NCBI RefSeq assembly: GCF_018998565.1
Contig: NZ_JAHNZO010000018.1
Coordinates: 62,001-126,000, forward strand
Length of the DNA stretch: 64,000 nt
DNA from: Paenibacillus oleatilyticus
GTDB lineage: Bacteria > Bacillota > Bacilli > Paenibacillales > NBRC-103111
Reading direction: 5' to 3'
Shown one piece after another: positions 8,984 to 17,402 of the stretch (positions within the stretch are counted from its first letter, which is position 1; the number at the start of each line of letters is the position of its first letter). The notes beneath the pieces were generated by a model. That model saw only the letters and a program-made list of their open reading frames with translations. It was not told the origin of the DNA and did not search any database. The position numbers and the translations under genes were made by a program.

Positions 8984-9136
8984 TTGACAAACCAATTAAA
9001 TATAAGTAGTATTATAGAACACTACTAAAAATAAAGGAGGCTTACTCATGCATATGGTGTTGTTTTAAATTTTTATTAAGAAGACGTTTGACCGCATTTT
9101 TCCGCCTTATCTTTAGTAGTATCTAAAAATACTACT
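8984..9136 (+). promoter_or_regulatory. MFS gene promoter with two AGTAGT-N10-ACTACT operators
   Basis: TTGACA (8984-8989) with a 17-bp spacer to TAGTAT (9007-9012) makes a strong promoter. Two inverted repeats of identical geometry flank the leader: AGTAGT-N10-ACTACT at 9005-9026, covering the -10, and again at 9115-9136, just ahead of the transporter ribosome-binding site. They look like binding sites of a dimeric MarR/TetR repressor encoded elsewhere. The second could also fold as an RNA hairpin. Confidence 0.7.
9048..9068 (+). CDS. Six-codon leader peptide upstream of the MFS transporter
   Basis: AAAGGAGG (9033-9040), seven bases ahead of the ATG, is a perfect Shine-Dalgarno sequence, followed by ATG CAT ATG GTG TTG TTT TAA, encoding MHMVLF. 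It sits 94 bp upstream of the efflux gene, between the two operators. The strong site on so short a frame suggests a regulatory leader like those before erm and other ribosome-responsive resistance genes. This role is inferred; no pausing motif is recognised. Confidence 0.5.
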   Translation: MHMVLF

Positions 9137-9162
9137 CAAATCACTTCAAAGGAGATTCCTCT

Positions 9163-10595
9163 ATGATTCAGGCAAAAGTTAATGCTTCCCAACCTCTGGA
9201 AGCGAAAAGATGGTGGGCCTTATCCGTTTTGCTGCTGGGCACGTTTATGGTTATTCTCGACTCGTTTATTGTCAATGTCGCCATCCCGTCGATCCAAAGC
9301 CAGCTTCAAGCCTCGTCTACCCAAATCCAGTTTATCGTTGCCGCGTACGTTCTCAGCTATGCGGTGCTGCTCATTCCGGGGGCCCGGATCGGCGACTGGA
9401 TCGGCAGGAAAAAAAGCTTCATTCTCGGCATGATCCTGTTCGTCGCGGCGTCGGCTTTGTGCGGTTTCGCGACGGGAGCCCCGTTCCTGATCTTCTCGCG
9501 CGTAATTCAAGGGATCGGCGCAGCGATCCTGATCCCGCAAGTGCTGTCCATCATCCATGTCATCTTCCCTCCGGAGGAAAAGGGCAAAGCGATCGGTCTC
9601 TACGGTGCGGTTAGCGGTCTGGGGTTAATCGCCGGACAGATCGTCGGCGGCATGCTGCTCCACTTCGATGCGCTCGGCTTGGGATGGCGCAGCGTCTTTT
9701 TGATCAATATTCCAATCGGTCTGCTGGCCGTTCTGCTGATCATCCCTTAGTCCGGGAAAACCGTTCCAGCGACAAAAAGAATATCGACGTATGGGGGATC
9801 GTCCTCCTGACGTGCAGCTTGCTGCTGTGCATTTATCCTATGGTTATCGGAAGGGAAGCCGGGTGGCCCCTTTGGGTCTATGCCAGCTTTCTGGGAGGCG
9901 TTGCGTTTCTTCTCGCGTTCGTTTGGCATGAGAAAAAGCTGCTTCGCAGCGGGAAATCCCCGCTCATCCCGATCGCCATCTTCCAGGAAAGGTCGTTTAC
10001 CGTCGGTGTTTTGGCGCTTATCGCTTTCCAGTTAGGGAATTCGGGCTTTTTTCTCACCGTCTCGATCACGCTGCAGGATGGGCTGATGCTGTCTCCCATG
10101 CAATCCGCCGCGGCCTTTATGCCGATCGGCATCGCCTTCTTCGCGGCTTCCTTGCTGGCTCCGAAATGGCTGAATCGCGCAGGGACGGCCGTTCTTAAGT
10201 GGGGCGCATGGCTCATGGCCGCCGGTTATGCCGCCGTGATTTGGTTCATAAACGCAGGCGGCGCGGCGCTTGATTGGCTGCCGCTGCTGATTCCGTTTCT
10301 GTTGATCGGATGGGGTCAAGGGCTCGTCGCGTCTCCTCTGATGAAGACGATCTTGTCGGGCATTCCCAGCCAGTATGCAGGCTCCGCCTCCGGCGTGCTC
10401 ACGACCTGCATGCAGACCGCCAACGTACTCGGGGTCGCGGTCATCGGCACGATTTTCTTCTCCTTCCTGACCGGACACGGCACAGAGCCGTACATGCACG
10501 CCTTCGTCATCGCCCTCGTGTGCAGCATTGCCTTAAGCATCGTAACGTTCTTGTTCATTCTGGGTTTGCAAAACCGGCAAAAGGCGGCCGCCTGA
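9163..10595 (+). pseudogene. DHA2-type MFS drug efflux transporter, frameshifted
   Basis: The start is fixed by AAAGGAG upstream of ATG 9163. Frame 1 encodes 195 residues covering about six helices of an EmrB/QacA-like 14-TM proton antiporter (LDSFIVNVAIPSIQ, GARIGDWIGRKKSF, GLGLIAGQIVGGML) and stops at TAG 9748. The rest continues in another frame from 9747 (LVRENRSSDKKN) to the TGA at 10595. Restoring one base (CCC to CCCC near 9744-9746) would yield one protein of about 477 residues. Either the gene is broken or a base was lost in sequencing. The operators and leader upstream suggest a drug-inducible exporter. Convergent with the next gene. Confidence 0.8.
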
Positions 10596-10640
10596 TGACT
10601 AGGCGCGCTCATCGACCCTCGCCTCATGGGGGAGATCATT

Positions 10641-10682
10641 TTTGACGAAAAGAGCCGTCACAGCTTCAACTGTGCGGCTCCG
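10641..10682 (-). terminator. Terminator overlapping the stop of the LpdD-like gene
   Basis: On the minus strand GAGCCG and CGGCTC stems, extended by CACAG and CTGTG, are followed by TTTTCGTC. The hairpin includes the stop codon of the gene ending at 10658. Confidence 0.75.
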
Positions 10683-11047
10683 TTGTCCTGGATGCAGCTT
10701 TCGAGAGCGGCCTTCATCTTCTCATGGACGAGAGCGATAATTTGTGCAATATCCTGCTTCGTCGCGTGATCGATGTGGATTCCCATAATTACGACGGCAC
10801 GATGGCGCAGCTTCGACGCTGCGCTTTTGGCCAACTCCTTGACCAGCTCCCCTTCCCGGTGCCCGGGCACGGATATCGTCTCCGACCGGACCTCCCCTTC
10901 GTGCCGGTAAGCGCAGGCGACCGCGCCCACATGCGCTTCTCCCCCGGTGATCAGAAACACATAATCGTTTCCCGCCCGATACGAATCGATTCGAATCCCG
11001 TAGTCGTTACCTTTATTCCCCACTGACCTGCCCCCCCTCGGATACAT
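10658..11047 (-). CDS. Small LpdD-like (prenylated-flavin chaperone-type) protein
   Basis: This 129-residue cytosolic protein shows ITGGEAHVGAVA in its first half, HREGELVKELA in the middle and VVIMGIHIDHATKQDIAQII near the end. The pattern resembles the LpdD/YclD-like family linked to UbiD-type decarboxylases and prenylated-FMN handling; I recall this family from the GG.xHIGAVA and GIHIDN motifs and cannot confirm it. No UbiD or UbiX homologue lies nearby, so a decarboxylase role is not supported by context. An alternative GTG start at 11023 has a better-placed GAGGGGGGG site and would remove eight residues. Confidence 0.55.
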   Translation of the reverse strand: MYPRGGRSVGNKGNDYGIRIDSYRAGNDYVFLITGGEAHVGAVACAYRHEGEVRSETISVPGHREGELVKELAKSAASKLRHRAVVIMGIHIDHATKQDIAQIIALVHEKMKAALESCIQDNGAAQLKL

Positions 11048-11130
11048 TCACCCTACTCCCTTTCGTCTGCGAAGGCTATGAGCCGAATCACGAAGAAAGG
11101 AACTCTACTATCCGCCAGGAACAAAATAGT

Positions 11131-11256
11131 CTATGAAAACAAAGCCCGAAGCACATCAATTAACGGTCGGCCGTTCAAAAACGGAGCGTGAAGCAGCAAG
11201 CTGACAATGGCCGTGGTCATCGCGGCGGCGGCCAGATTCTCCAACACCTTTATCAT
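11131..11256 (-). CDS. 41-residue membrane peptide coupled to the serine hydrolase
   Basis: The ATG at 11256 overlaps the hydrolase stop as ATGA, and AAGGAGGG inside the end of the hydrolase gene provides the ribosome-binding site. The peptide is MIKVLENLAAAAMTTAIVSL followed by a polar turn and a second short hydrophobic part, so one transmembrane helix is likely. It matches no family I know. The overlap and the excellent site make real translation likely. It may modulate the hydrolase or the Bce-like cluster upstream; that is inference. Confidence 0.6.
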   Translation of the reverse strand: MIKVLENLAAAAMTTAIVSLLLHAPFLNGRPLIDVLRALFS

Positions 11257-12749
11257 CCGGTCACCCTCCTTACGGCAGATCTCTTTCTCTCTAAGCCGCT
11301 GCGGAGGAGCAAAACGGTTTTGATCGCCCCCAGACCCAGCAACACGATCGGGACGAACAAAAGCGCGTGTCCCGCGCCGGGAAAAAACAACGTGACGATC
11401 GACCATGGAGCCGGGTCCAGCTTAGGGAAATAAATCAATACCGCCAAAGGAAGCAGCACGTTCAGGAACAGGACAGACACGGCATGCACGGTTATGCGCA
11501 GCGGCGTCGCCTTAAATTTTGTTTTCCAGGTCCACAAGCTGTAAACGGACCTGAGGATCAGAGCGAGAATAACCGCCATAATCAGATCCAGGATCACATA
11601 GGATTTCGTATAATCGGGCAGTTCGGCTGCCGAGCGTTCCTGACCGTGAACAATTCCGTTAAGTCCCGAGACGATGCCGTCGTAGGATGAGAGAAAATCG
11701 TAGGCATTGATCAGCAGGACGATGCCGTAATCCCCGTCCATCGCCATAAACGAATACGTATTCTCCGTAATGCCGTTATGAAAAATGACGCTATTGTTGA
11801 TACTCCACCCCATGCCGTAAAATAAGCCGTCAGCAATCGATGCCCCAGGCTCGTGCATTTGCCTGACGCCTTGCTCGGACAGGACGGTCCGGGCTTGAAA
11901 ACGACCCCCGTTCAGCTGAGCGATTAAGTAATTCGACATGTCTTCGGCGCTGGAGATCAAGTAGCCTGACGCGACGGTCGCCTCGTGATTCAATTGCTTG
12001 GTTGGGACCATATAGCCGAAAACGGGCTGATATCCGGCTGCCAAACCGTCGTTCCGGGCTTGCTCCGGATCGGCGTAGCTGTGGTTCATCGCCAACGGCT
12101 TGAAAATATGGTCGCTCACATATTGGGTGTACGGCTTTCCGGAGACCGCTTGGACGATCCCGCTAAGAATATTGTAGTTTATATTCGAATATTCATAACC
12201 CGAGCCTGCGGGCTTGGCAAGCGGCGTATCTTTCATTTCCCGGACATGCTGCTCGATCGGCTTGTCCCCTTCTACCATTCCTTTACGGCCGGCATAGATG
12301 GAAAATCCGCTGGTTTGATTCAATAAGTGGCGTACGGTTATTTGGGATGAAGCTGCCTCATCGGCGGTTCGAAAGTATGGCAAATACCGCTGCACCGGCG
12401 CATCAAGCTCAATTTTCCCTGCCTCTACCTGCTGCATGACCGCCAAGGCGGTAAACGACTTGCTGGTGGAACCGAGGACAAAAGGCGTCTGCGGCGTGAC
12501 AGGCGCTTGGTCAGGGCCCGAGATGCCGTAGCCCTTCAGGTAGACGGTCCGGTCTCCCTTGACGATCCCCAAGGCCGCGCCCGGAATGTGAAGCCTGTCC
12601 ATGGCCGCTTCAACGTAGGCATCGATTTTGGCAGGATCGATCTGAAACGTTTTCGCTTCGGCCCTGGCCGACAGCGGGGATAGGATCAATCCAGAAATAA
12701 TTATAATTAAAAGAAAAATATGGAAATATTTTGCGTAAAAAGTTTTCAT
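11253..12749 (-). CDS. Membrane-anchored serine hydrolase (beta-lactamase/PBP4*-like)
   Basis: This 498-residue protein has a signal peptide (residues 1-30, LSARAEA), a class C beta-lactamase-type domain (about 35-370) and three or four C-terminal transmembrane helices (about 385-490). The catalytic motifs are visible: SxxK as S94-TS-K97 (LGSTSKSF) and YxN in GYEYSNINYN. Enzymes of this fold hydrolyse D-amino-acid peptides, esters or beta-lactams outside the membrane. It lies 45 bp downstream of the Bce-type permease on the same strand and probably belongs to that operon, suggesting a cell-wall or peptide-antibiotic role. The substrate is unknown. Confidence 0.88.
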   Translation of the reverse strand: MKTFYAKYFHIFLLIIIISGLILSPLSARAEAKTFQIDPAKIDAYVEAAMDRLHIPGAALGIVKGDRTVYLKGYGISGPDQAPVTPQTPFVLGSTSKSFTALAVMQQVEAGKIELDAPVQRYLPYFRTADEAASSQITVRHLLNQTSGFSIYAGRKGMVEGDKPIEQHVREMKDTPLAKPAGSGYEYSNINYNILSGIVQAVSGKPYTQYVSDHIFKPLAMNHSYADPEQARNDGLAAGYQPVFGYMVPTKQLNHEATVASGYLISSAEDMSNYLIAQLNGGRFQARTVLSEQGVRQMHEPGASIADGLFYGMGWSINNSVIFHNGITENTYSFMAMDGDYGIVLLINAYDFLSSYDGIVSGLNGIVHGQERSAAELPDYTKSYVILDLIMAVILALILRSVYSLWTWKTKFKATPLRITVHAVSVLFLNVLLPLAVLIYFPKLDPAPWSIVTLFFPGAGHALLFVPIVLLGLGAIKTVLLLRSGLERKRSAVRRVTG

Positions 12750-12794
12750 CTCGTCTTGTCTCCTTCGTTCAGTCCTTCAGTTTGTCTATGTCCC

Positions 12795-14144
12795 TTACGA
12801 AGCTGCGCCGCGCAGCACGCTTTTCATATAACCTCTGCACGCGACGACAAAGTAAACCGTCTGCATGGCCATATACACGCCGATGACGACGAACGAACAA
12901 AGCCAATTGGATAAATGAAGCAGGTTATCCAGTGCTTTCATCGCAACCAGTGCGTGGGCAATGCCGATCAGACAGGGCGCGAAGAACATGACACCGACCT
13001 GCGGAACGACGATTGCGCGAATTTCATCCACGGTGATGCCGATTCGGGTCAAAGCCTTGAATTGCGCCCGGTCTTCCTGCAGCTCCGTAAACAGCTTGAA
13101 ATACATCATGCTGCCGGACGCGATAAAGAACAGCAGGCTGATGAAGAGCCCGATAAACATCGTCAGGGCGATCACTTCTCTGACATTATCGTATTGCGTC
13201 TTCAGATCCTGGTATTGCTCCGCGACCGCAAGCATATACACCGCGCTGGAAGCCGTTAAAATAACCGCGCTCAAAATCGATACGATGAACAACACGCGGG
13301 CGTTGTCTTTCATTTTGTAGCCAAGCTGGGCATAGACGAGCATATTCGTTCTGTTGTAGTAGATGCCGGCGCGCTTCCGGATCAGCCGCAGAAACAGAAA
13401 GCTGAACTGTGTAAACAAAAGATAAGTGCCGAGGACCACCGTAAGCAGAATCAGCAGCACTTTCAGATCAAAATAAGCCTCGTTCAACGTCAGCGCCAGG
13501 CTGTAGCCCGTCCCCAGACAAACCACCGCAAGCAGCGCAAGCCAGCGCGAATAGACGAGCTGCCCTTTCGGCCTGCGCGAAGCTTTAAGCCGATCGGCGA
13601 TTTCCGTACGGCTCATTCGCAGCGTCGTCCATAGCGAAATCAGCGTGAACAGCAGGAAGAAGCCCCCTGCGGTAACCCACACCGCTTGCTGCGGGATGGC
13701 AAACGGGATCGTATCGCTCATCCCGAGCAGCACGCCAAGCCCCATAAAGAACAGCTTGCTAAACAGGATGCCAAGCCCGATCCCCGCTCCGATGGACAGC
13801 GCCGCAATCGTTGCGTTCTCGTACAATACAAGCTTGCGGAGCTGCGCGCGGGTCATCCCGAACAGCGAGAACAGGCCGAACTCCTGCTGGCGCGTCTTCA
13901 GAAACGCGGAGTTGGAATACAGCACGAACAGGAACGAGAAGATGACAATGACATATTCGCAGAACACCATGCCCTGTCGGACTTTTGCCGCAGCCACGAG
14001 CCGGCCGCTTGCCACCTCGGGATGAGCAAGAAACGCGGCATAGATGTAGAAAATCATGACGGAAAACACGCTGCTCATAAAAAACGCGCCGTATGACCGC
14101 CAATTGCCGCGGGTATTGCTAAGCGCGAGCGAGCGAAACGTCAT
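12795..14144 (-). CDS. BceB-like ABC transporter permease lacking the extracellular sensor domain
   Basis: This 449-residue FtsX/BceB-family permease starts MTFRSLALSNTRGNWRSYGA, the usual BceB opening. It has four N-terminal helices, two central ones (about 205-255) and four more from about 290. BceB-type permeases usually have ten helices and about 640 residues, with a loop of about 200 residues between helices 7 and 8 that senses the peptide antibiotic. Here helix 7 (ILSAVILTASSAVYML) leads through about 25 residues (QYQDLKTQYDNVREV) straight into helix 8. It pairs with the ATPase just upstream. Without the sensor loop it may be a degenerate or constitutively acting permease. Confidence 0.85.
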   Translation of the reverse strand: MTFRSLALSNTRGNWRSYGAFFMSSVFSVMIFYIYAAFLAHPEVASGRLVAAAKVRQGMVFCEYVIVIFSFLFVLYSNSAFLKTRQQEFGLFSLFGMTRAQLRKLVLYENATIAALSIGAGIGLGILFSKLFFMGLGVLLGMSDTIPFAIPQQAVWVTAGGFFLLFTLISLWTTLRMSRTEIADRLKASRRPKGQLVYSRWLALLAVVCLGTGYSLALTLNEAYFDLKVLLILLTVVLGTYLLFTQFSFLFLRLIRKRAGIYYNRTNMLVYAQLGYKMKDNARVLFIVSILSAVILTASSAVYMLAVAEQYQDLKTQYDNVREVIALTMFIGLFISLLFFIASGSMMYFKLFTELQEDRAQFKALTRIGITVDEIRAIVVPQVGVMFFAPCLIGIAHALVAMKALDNLLHLSNWLCSFVVIGVYMAMQTVYFVVACRGYMKSVLRGAAS

Positions 14145-14897
14145 CGAAATTCCCTCCCAGCACGCTGAGCGCGTCCAAGATTTGTTGGAAAAACACTTGC
14201 CGGCTCGTACCTCGCCGCAATTCCGAGAACAGCTTGCCGTCTTTAATCAACACGATGCGCCGGCAGTAGCTGGCCGAGAAAGGATCGTGCGTGACCATCA
14301 GAACAGTCGCCTGGAAGTGCTCGTTCATCTCCTGAAGCGCATCCATGACATCCTTGGCGCCGCCTTCGAATCGAGGTTGCCGGTCAGCTCGTCGGCCAGC
14401 AGCAGAGACGGTTTGTGAATGAGTGCCCGCGCAATCGCCGCACGCTGCTTCTGCCCGCCGGACACCTCATACGGGCGCTTGCCGAGCAGCCCGGCGATTT
14501 GCAGTCTCTCGACAAGCGGCTCCAGCCGCTGCTCGATCAGGTTCGGAGCCATCCCTTCCAGAACGAGGGGCAAAATTATATTTTCCTTGATCGACAACGT
14601 ATCGAGCAGATTGAAATCTTGAAATACGAAGCCAAGCGCGCGCCGCCGGAATAACGCCAACTTCTTGTCGCTCAGCGCTGCCGGGTCAGCCCCGTTGATC
14701 TCGATGCGTCCCGACGTCGGGCGGTCAATCGTCGCCAGCAGATTCAGCAGCGTCGTCTTCCCGCTTCCCGACGGCCCCATGACACCGACAAATTCGCCCG
14801 TCTCGATCGTTAAATCAATATCCTCCAACGCTTGATAAACGATATTTCCAGGGGAGCTGTACGTTTTGCCGAGTCCCTGCGCTCTTAGTACATTCAT
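14119..14897 (-). pseudogene. BceA-like ABC ATPase, single-base frameshift near its 3' end
   Basis: The ATG at 14897 follows GAAGGAGG. The protein shows Walker A (GPSGSGKTTLLN), Q-loop (VFQDFN), the signature VSGGQKQR and Walker B LLADE followed by LTGNLD, where the family normally has PTGNLD. After DSKAA the frame is lost near 14352-14360: one missing base (GGCGGCGCC where GGCGGCGGCC is expected) ends the frame at 14325. The remainder, MDALQEMNEHFQATVLMVTHDP with the switch histidine, continues in another frame to 14119 and overlaps the permease start. This is either a real inactivation or a sequencing error. It would energise the BceB-like permease. Confidence 0.8.
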
Positions 14898-15007
14898 CGT
14901 TTGTTCCGTTCCTCCTTCGTTGCTGTCTTTGATGCCTATAGCGCTAGTATAGCTCGAAGGAAACGCCGGTCCCATCGATTTGCATGACATTGTACCTTAC
15001 AAACTTG

Positions 15008-16111
15008 TCACCTGAATCGCGTGTCCCGTTCATCCTTGTCACCTAACGTATGAATGCTCCGCGGTTGAAAAAGAACGGTAAACGTCGTTCCCTCGCCCAG
15101 CTTCGACTCCACGGTCAACCGGTGTCCGAGTCCGCTGCATACCTGCTTTGCCAAATAAAGTCCCATGCCGGTCGACTCTCCGGCCTCCCGTCCGTTCTCT
15201 CCGGTGAAGAACGGATCGAAGATTCGCGGCAGATCGTGGGGCGCAATTCCAATCCCCTCGTCCGTCACGATCAGCTTGCTGCCCCCGTCCGCATCCGGCT
15301 TCAATCGGAAAATAAGCTTCTTGGTTCCCGGCTTGCCCTTGCTGTATTTGATCGCGTTGCTGACAAACTGATTCAGGACGACCGTCATCCATTTTCCATC
15401 CGTTTCCGCCCATGCTTCGCCTTCGATCTGCGGAAAGATCGAGTGCCGGATACAGAGCCGCTTATGCGCATTCATGACGGTACGCACCAGCTCGTGAAGC
15501 GCCGTTTGCCGGAAATGGAGATCCATTCGAAACTTATCGAGACGCGCCGTATTCAGCATCAGATCGAGTCCCCTCGTCATGCGTTCGGCTTCCTCCTGCA
15601 GGCTGAGCGCAAGCTGCTTCTGCTCCTCTTCCGCAACAGGTAGCTGATGCAGCGCATCCTGCACCAACAAGTCGATAACGGATACGGGGGTTTTCATATG
15701 ATGCACCCATTGCAGCACAAAATGGTTGTGCTGCTCCTGCTGGCGGCGGTATTGCCCAAGCTCGTTCAAATAGGCGCTGTGCTGCTCCCGCAGCAACCGC
15801 ATGACAAGCCGCTGCTCGCTCGTAACCGCGGACTGGACGATCGCGGCGGTCTGCAGCTCGCCGGACCGCTCCACCGCATGCATCAACTGCTTGTAATACG
15901 CTCTTTGGCGAATATAATCAACGGCCAGCCACATGCCGGCAACACATAATCCGAGGATGACAAAATAAGAGATTGTGCCCGTTCCAATCCCCGCCGGATT
16001 GCGTGCATGCTCCAGCAACATAAGACCGGCGCCGAGTCCGATCAGAAGCAGGCAGACAAGCGCATAAACGAGCCGATCGCGCAAAAACATAACGGCCGAC
16101 GCTCCTCTCAT
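15008..16111 (-). CDS. BceS-like intramembrane-sensing histidine kinase
   Basis: This 367-residue kinase has two N-terminal helices (about 13-33 and 48-65) separated by only about 14 residues, typical of intramembrane-sensing kinases that take their signal from a BceAB transporter. The H-box is WVHHMKTPVSVID (H137), the N-box NQFVSNAIKYS, and the G-boxes DEGIGI and GMGLYLA. Its start overlaps the regulator stop as ATGA, so the two are translationally coupled. In Bce systems the kinase responds to transport flux of bacitracin or lantibiotics. The broken ATPase and shortened permease here would call that signalling into question. Confidence 0.93.
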   Translation of the reverse strand: MRGASAVMFLRDRLVYALVCLLLIGLGAGLMLLEHARNPAGIGTGTISYFVILGLCVAGMWLAVDYIRQRAYYKQLMHAVERSGELQTAAIVQSAVTSEQRLVMRLLREQHSAYLNELGQYRRQQEQHNHFVLQWVHHMKTPVSVIDLLVQDALHQLPVAEEEQKQLALSLQEEAERMTRGLDLMLNTARLDKFRMDLHFRQTALHELVRTVMNAHKRLCIRHSIFPQIEGEAWAETDGKWMTVVLNQFVSNAIKYSKGKPGTKKLIFRLKPDADGGSKLIVTDEGIGIAPHDLPRIFDPFFTGENGREAGESTGMGLYLAKQVCSGLGHRLTVESKLGEGTTFTVLFQPRSIHTLGDKDERDTRFR

Positions 16112-16845
16112 GCGTCCGCCCCCTCCCGCTCGTCGCGTAAGTGAAGCATATAGCCTTGGCCGCGCACCGTTTCGATGGCCTTCGGCAGTCCCAGCTCCTC
16201 CAGCTTCTTCCGAAGCCTGGTCACATTGACCGTCAGCGTATTGTCATCGACAAACTGCACATCGTCCCACAGCGCCTCCAGAAGCTGCTCCCGGGAGACG
16301 ATCCGCCCCGGATGCCGCATGAAGCATTCCGCCAGCAGCCGCTCGTTCTTCGTCAGCATCGCTTTCTGCTTCTGCCATACCAGCTCGCCCCGTCCGAGGT
16401 GCAGCCGCAACCCGCGCGCGTTCAGCTCCGCTTCCGGAGCTCCCGCAGCCGTGCCGTCATGTCCGGCAGCAGTGGCATACTCCCCGTAGACTCTTCGGAG
16501 CACCCCCTTAATCTTCGCCATAAGAAGATCCAACGGGATCGGTTTCGTAATATAGTCATCGCCGCCGTTCTCAATGGCCAACACCTGATCCATCTCCCCG
16601 GCCCGCGCGGAGATGAAGATGATCGGCACGCTGGAACGCGTGCGAATTTGTCTGCACCAGTAATAGCCGTCAAAATAAGGCAGGTTAATATCCAGCAGCA
16701 CCAGATGCGGCGCGTAGGCTTCCAGCTCCGGCATCAGCTCGCGGAATTGCGTCGCGCACGCCGCTTCGAAGCCGTATTTCTCCATATTTTTTTTCAGGAC
16801 GGCTCCTATCTTGTCGTCGTCTTCTATGATGTAAATGCGATACAT
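16108..16845 (-). CDS. BceR-like OmpR-family response regulator
   Basis: This 245-residue regulator has a receiver domain (YRIYIIEDDDKIG; phosphoacceptor Asp in VLLDINLPYFDG near residue 52; KPI near 103) and an OmpR-type winged helix (NERLLAECFMRHPGRIVSRE, RLRKKLEE). The start ATG at 16845 is chosen because GGGAGG lies eight bases upstream. It is the first gene of the run regulator, kinase, ATPase, permease, serine hydrolase and small peptide, all on the minus strand. Bce-type regulators activate the promoter of their own transporter genes. Confidence 0.94.
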   Translation of the reverse strand: MYRIYIIEDDDKIGAVLKKNMEKYGFEAACATQFRELMPELEAYAPHLVLLDINLPYFDGYYWCRQIRTRSSVPIIFISARAGEMDQVLAIENGGDDYITKPIPLDLLMAKIKGVLRRVYGEYATAAGHDGTAAGAPEAELNARGLRLHLGRGELVWQKQKAMLTKNERLLAECFMRHPGRIVSREQLLEALWDDVQFVDDNTLTVNVTRLRKKLEELGLPKAIETVRGQGYMLHLRDEREGADA

Positions 16846-16973
16846 AGCGATTCCTCCCAGATTTTCAACAGACACTACCAAGATAGCAGGATCGCCGCCG
16901 CCAGGCAATTTTAATTTGGTACGAATTCGATGTAATATACTTGTATAACGTCCAATAAAAAGGATGTGATGAT

Positions 16974-17216
16974 GTGAAAATAGCAATGGCCATTAGCTTA
17001 GCTATAGGTTTTGGCATTTTGGTATCTTGGCTCTCCATGCCCGATCGCCCCGATACTTACGTAGTTTTCGCGCATGTGACCAACCTGAATCAAGAACTTA
17101 CGACGGCTCTTACGAGCCGCTTAGAACAAAACCATATATCTTATCAGCTTGATACATCGGGGAACGTCTTTATCCTGGAATCCCAACTGGAAAAAGCCGT
17201 AATCTGCTGTTCATAG
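16974..17216 (+). CDS. Small membrane-anchored protein of unknown function
   Basis: An 80-residue frame starts at GTG 16974, nine bases after AAAAGGA. Residues 1-20 form a hydrophobic helix (MAISLAIGFGILVSWLS). The rest is a short soluble part (LTSRLEQNHISYQLDTSGNV) with an alpha/beta pattern reminiscent of small ring-building folds, though the resemblance is weak, and it ends with a CC pair. It is divergent from the Bce-like regulator and followed after about 30 bp by the uppP terminator. I do not recognise a family. Confidence 0.5.
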   Translation: MKIAMAISLAIGFGILVSWLSMPDRPDTYVVFAHVTNLNQELTTALTSRLEQNHISYQLDTSGNVFILESQLEKAVICCS

Positions 17217-17240
17217 TACATTTATGGTTTGCTTTTTTAC

Positions 17241-17282
17241 ACAAAAAAAGCCTGACCCCATATATGACGGGGGGAGGCTAGG
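17241..17282 (-). terminator. Terminator of the uppP/bcr-like operon
   Basis: On the minus strand AGCCT-CCCCCC pairs with GGGG-TC-AGGCT, followed by seven T. It lies about 120 bp beyond the uppP stop codon; the palindromic element at 17283-17371 separates the two. Confidence 0.75.
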
Positions 17283-17371
17283 TGTTGAGAAATTTGGTTT
17301 TGGACAAGAATAGAGATACATACGTGGGTGGGGTATCCACTGGAGGAGCGGTCGGAAGTGGATACCCCACC
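17283..17371. repeat. Partial relative of the 7155-7359 palindromic element
   Basis: It begins with TGTTGAGAAA (17283-17292), as the 7-kb element does, and shares GACAA-ATAGAG and GTGGGGTAT downstream. It contains a perfect 15-bp inverted repeat, GGTGGGGTATCCACT (17327-17341) against its complement (17357-17371). No right-hand TTTCTCAACA end is found, so the copy is truncated or diverged. Like the first copy it abuts a terminator hairpin. Confidence 0.55.
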
Positions 17372-17402
17372 CCCTCGTACACCTCTAAAATTACCTCTTT
17401 GC

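Noticed and set aside
9684-9760. Programmed frameshift in the MFS gene
   Set aside because: The site has only CCCTTAG, no slippery heptamer and no reason for a shift in a transporter; a lost base is simpler.
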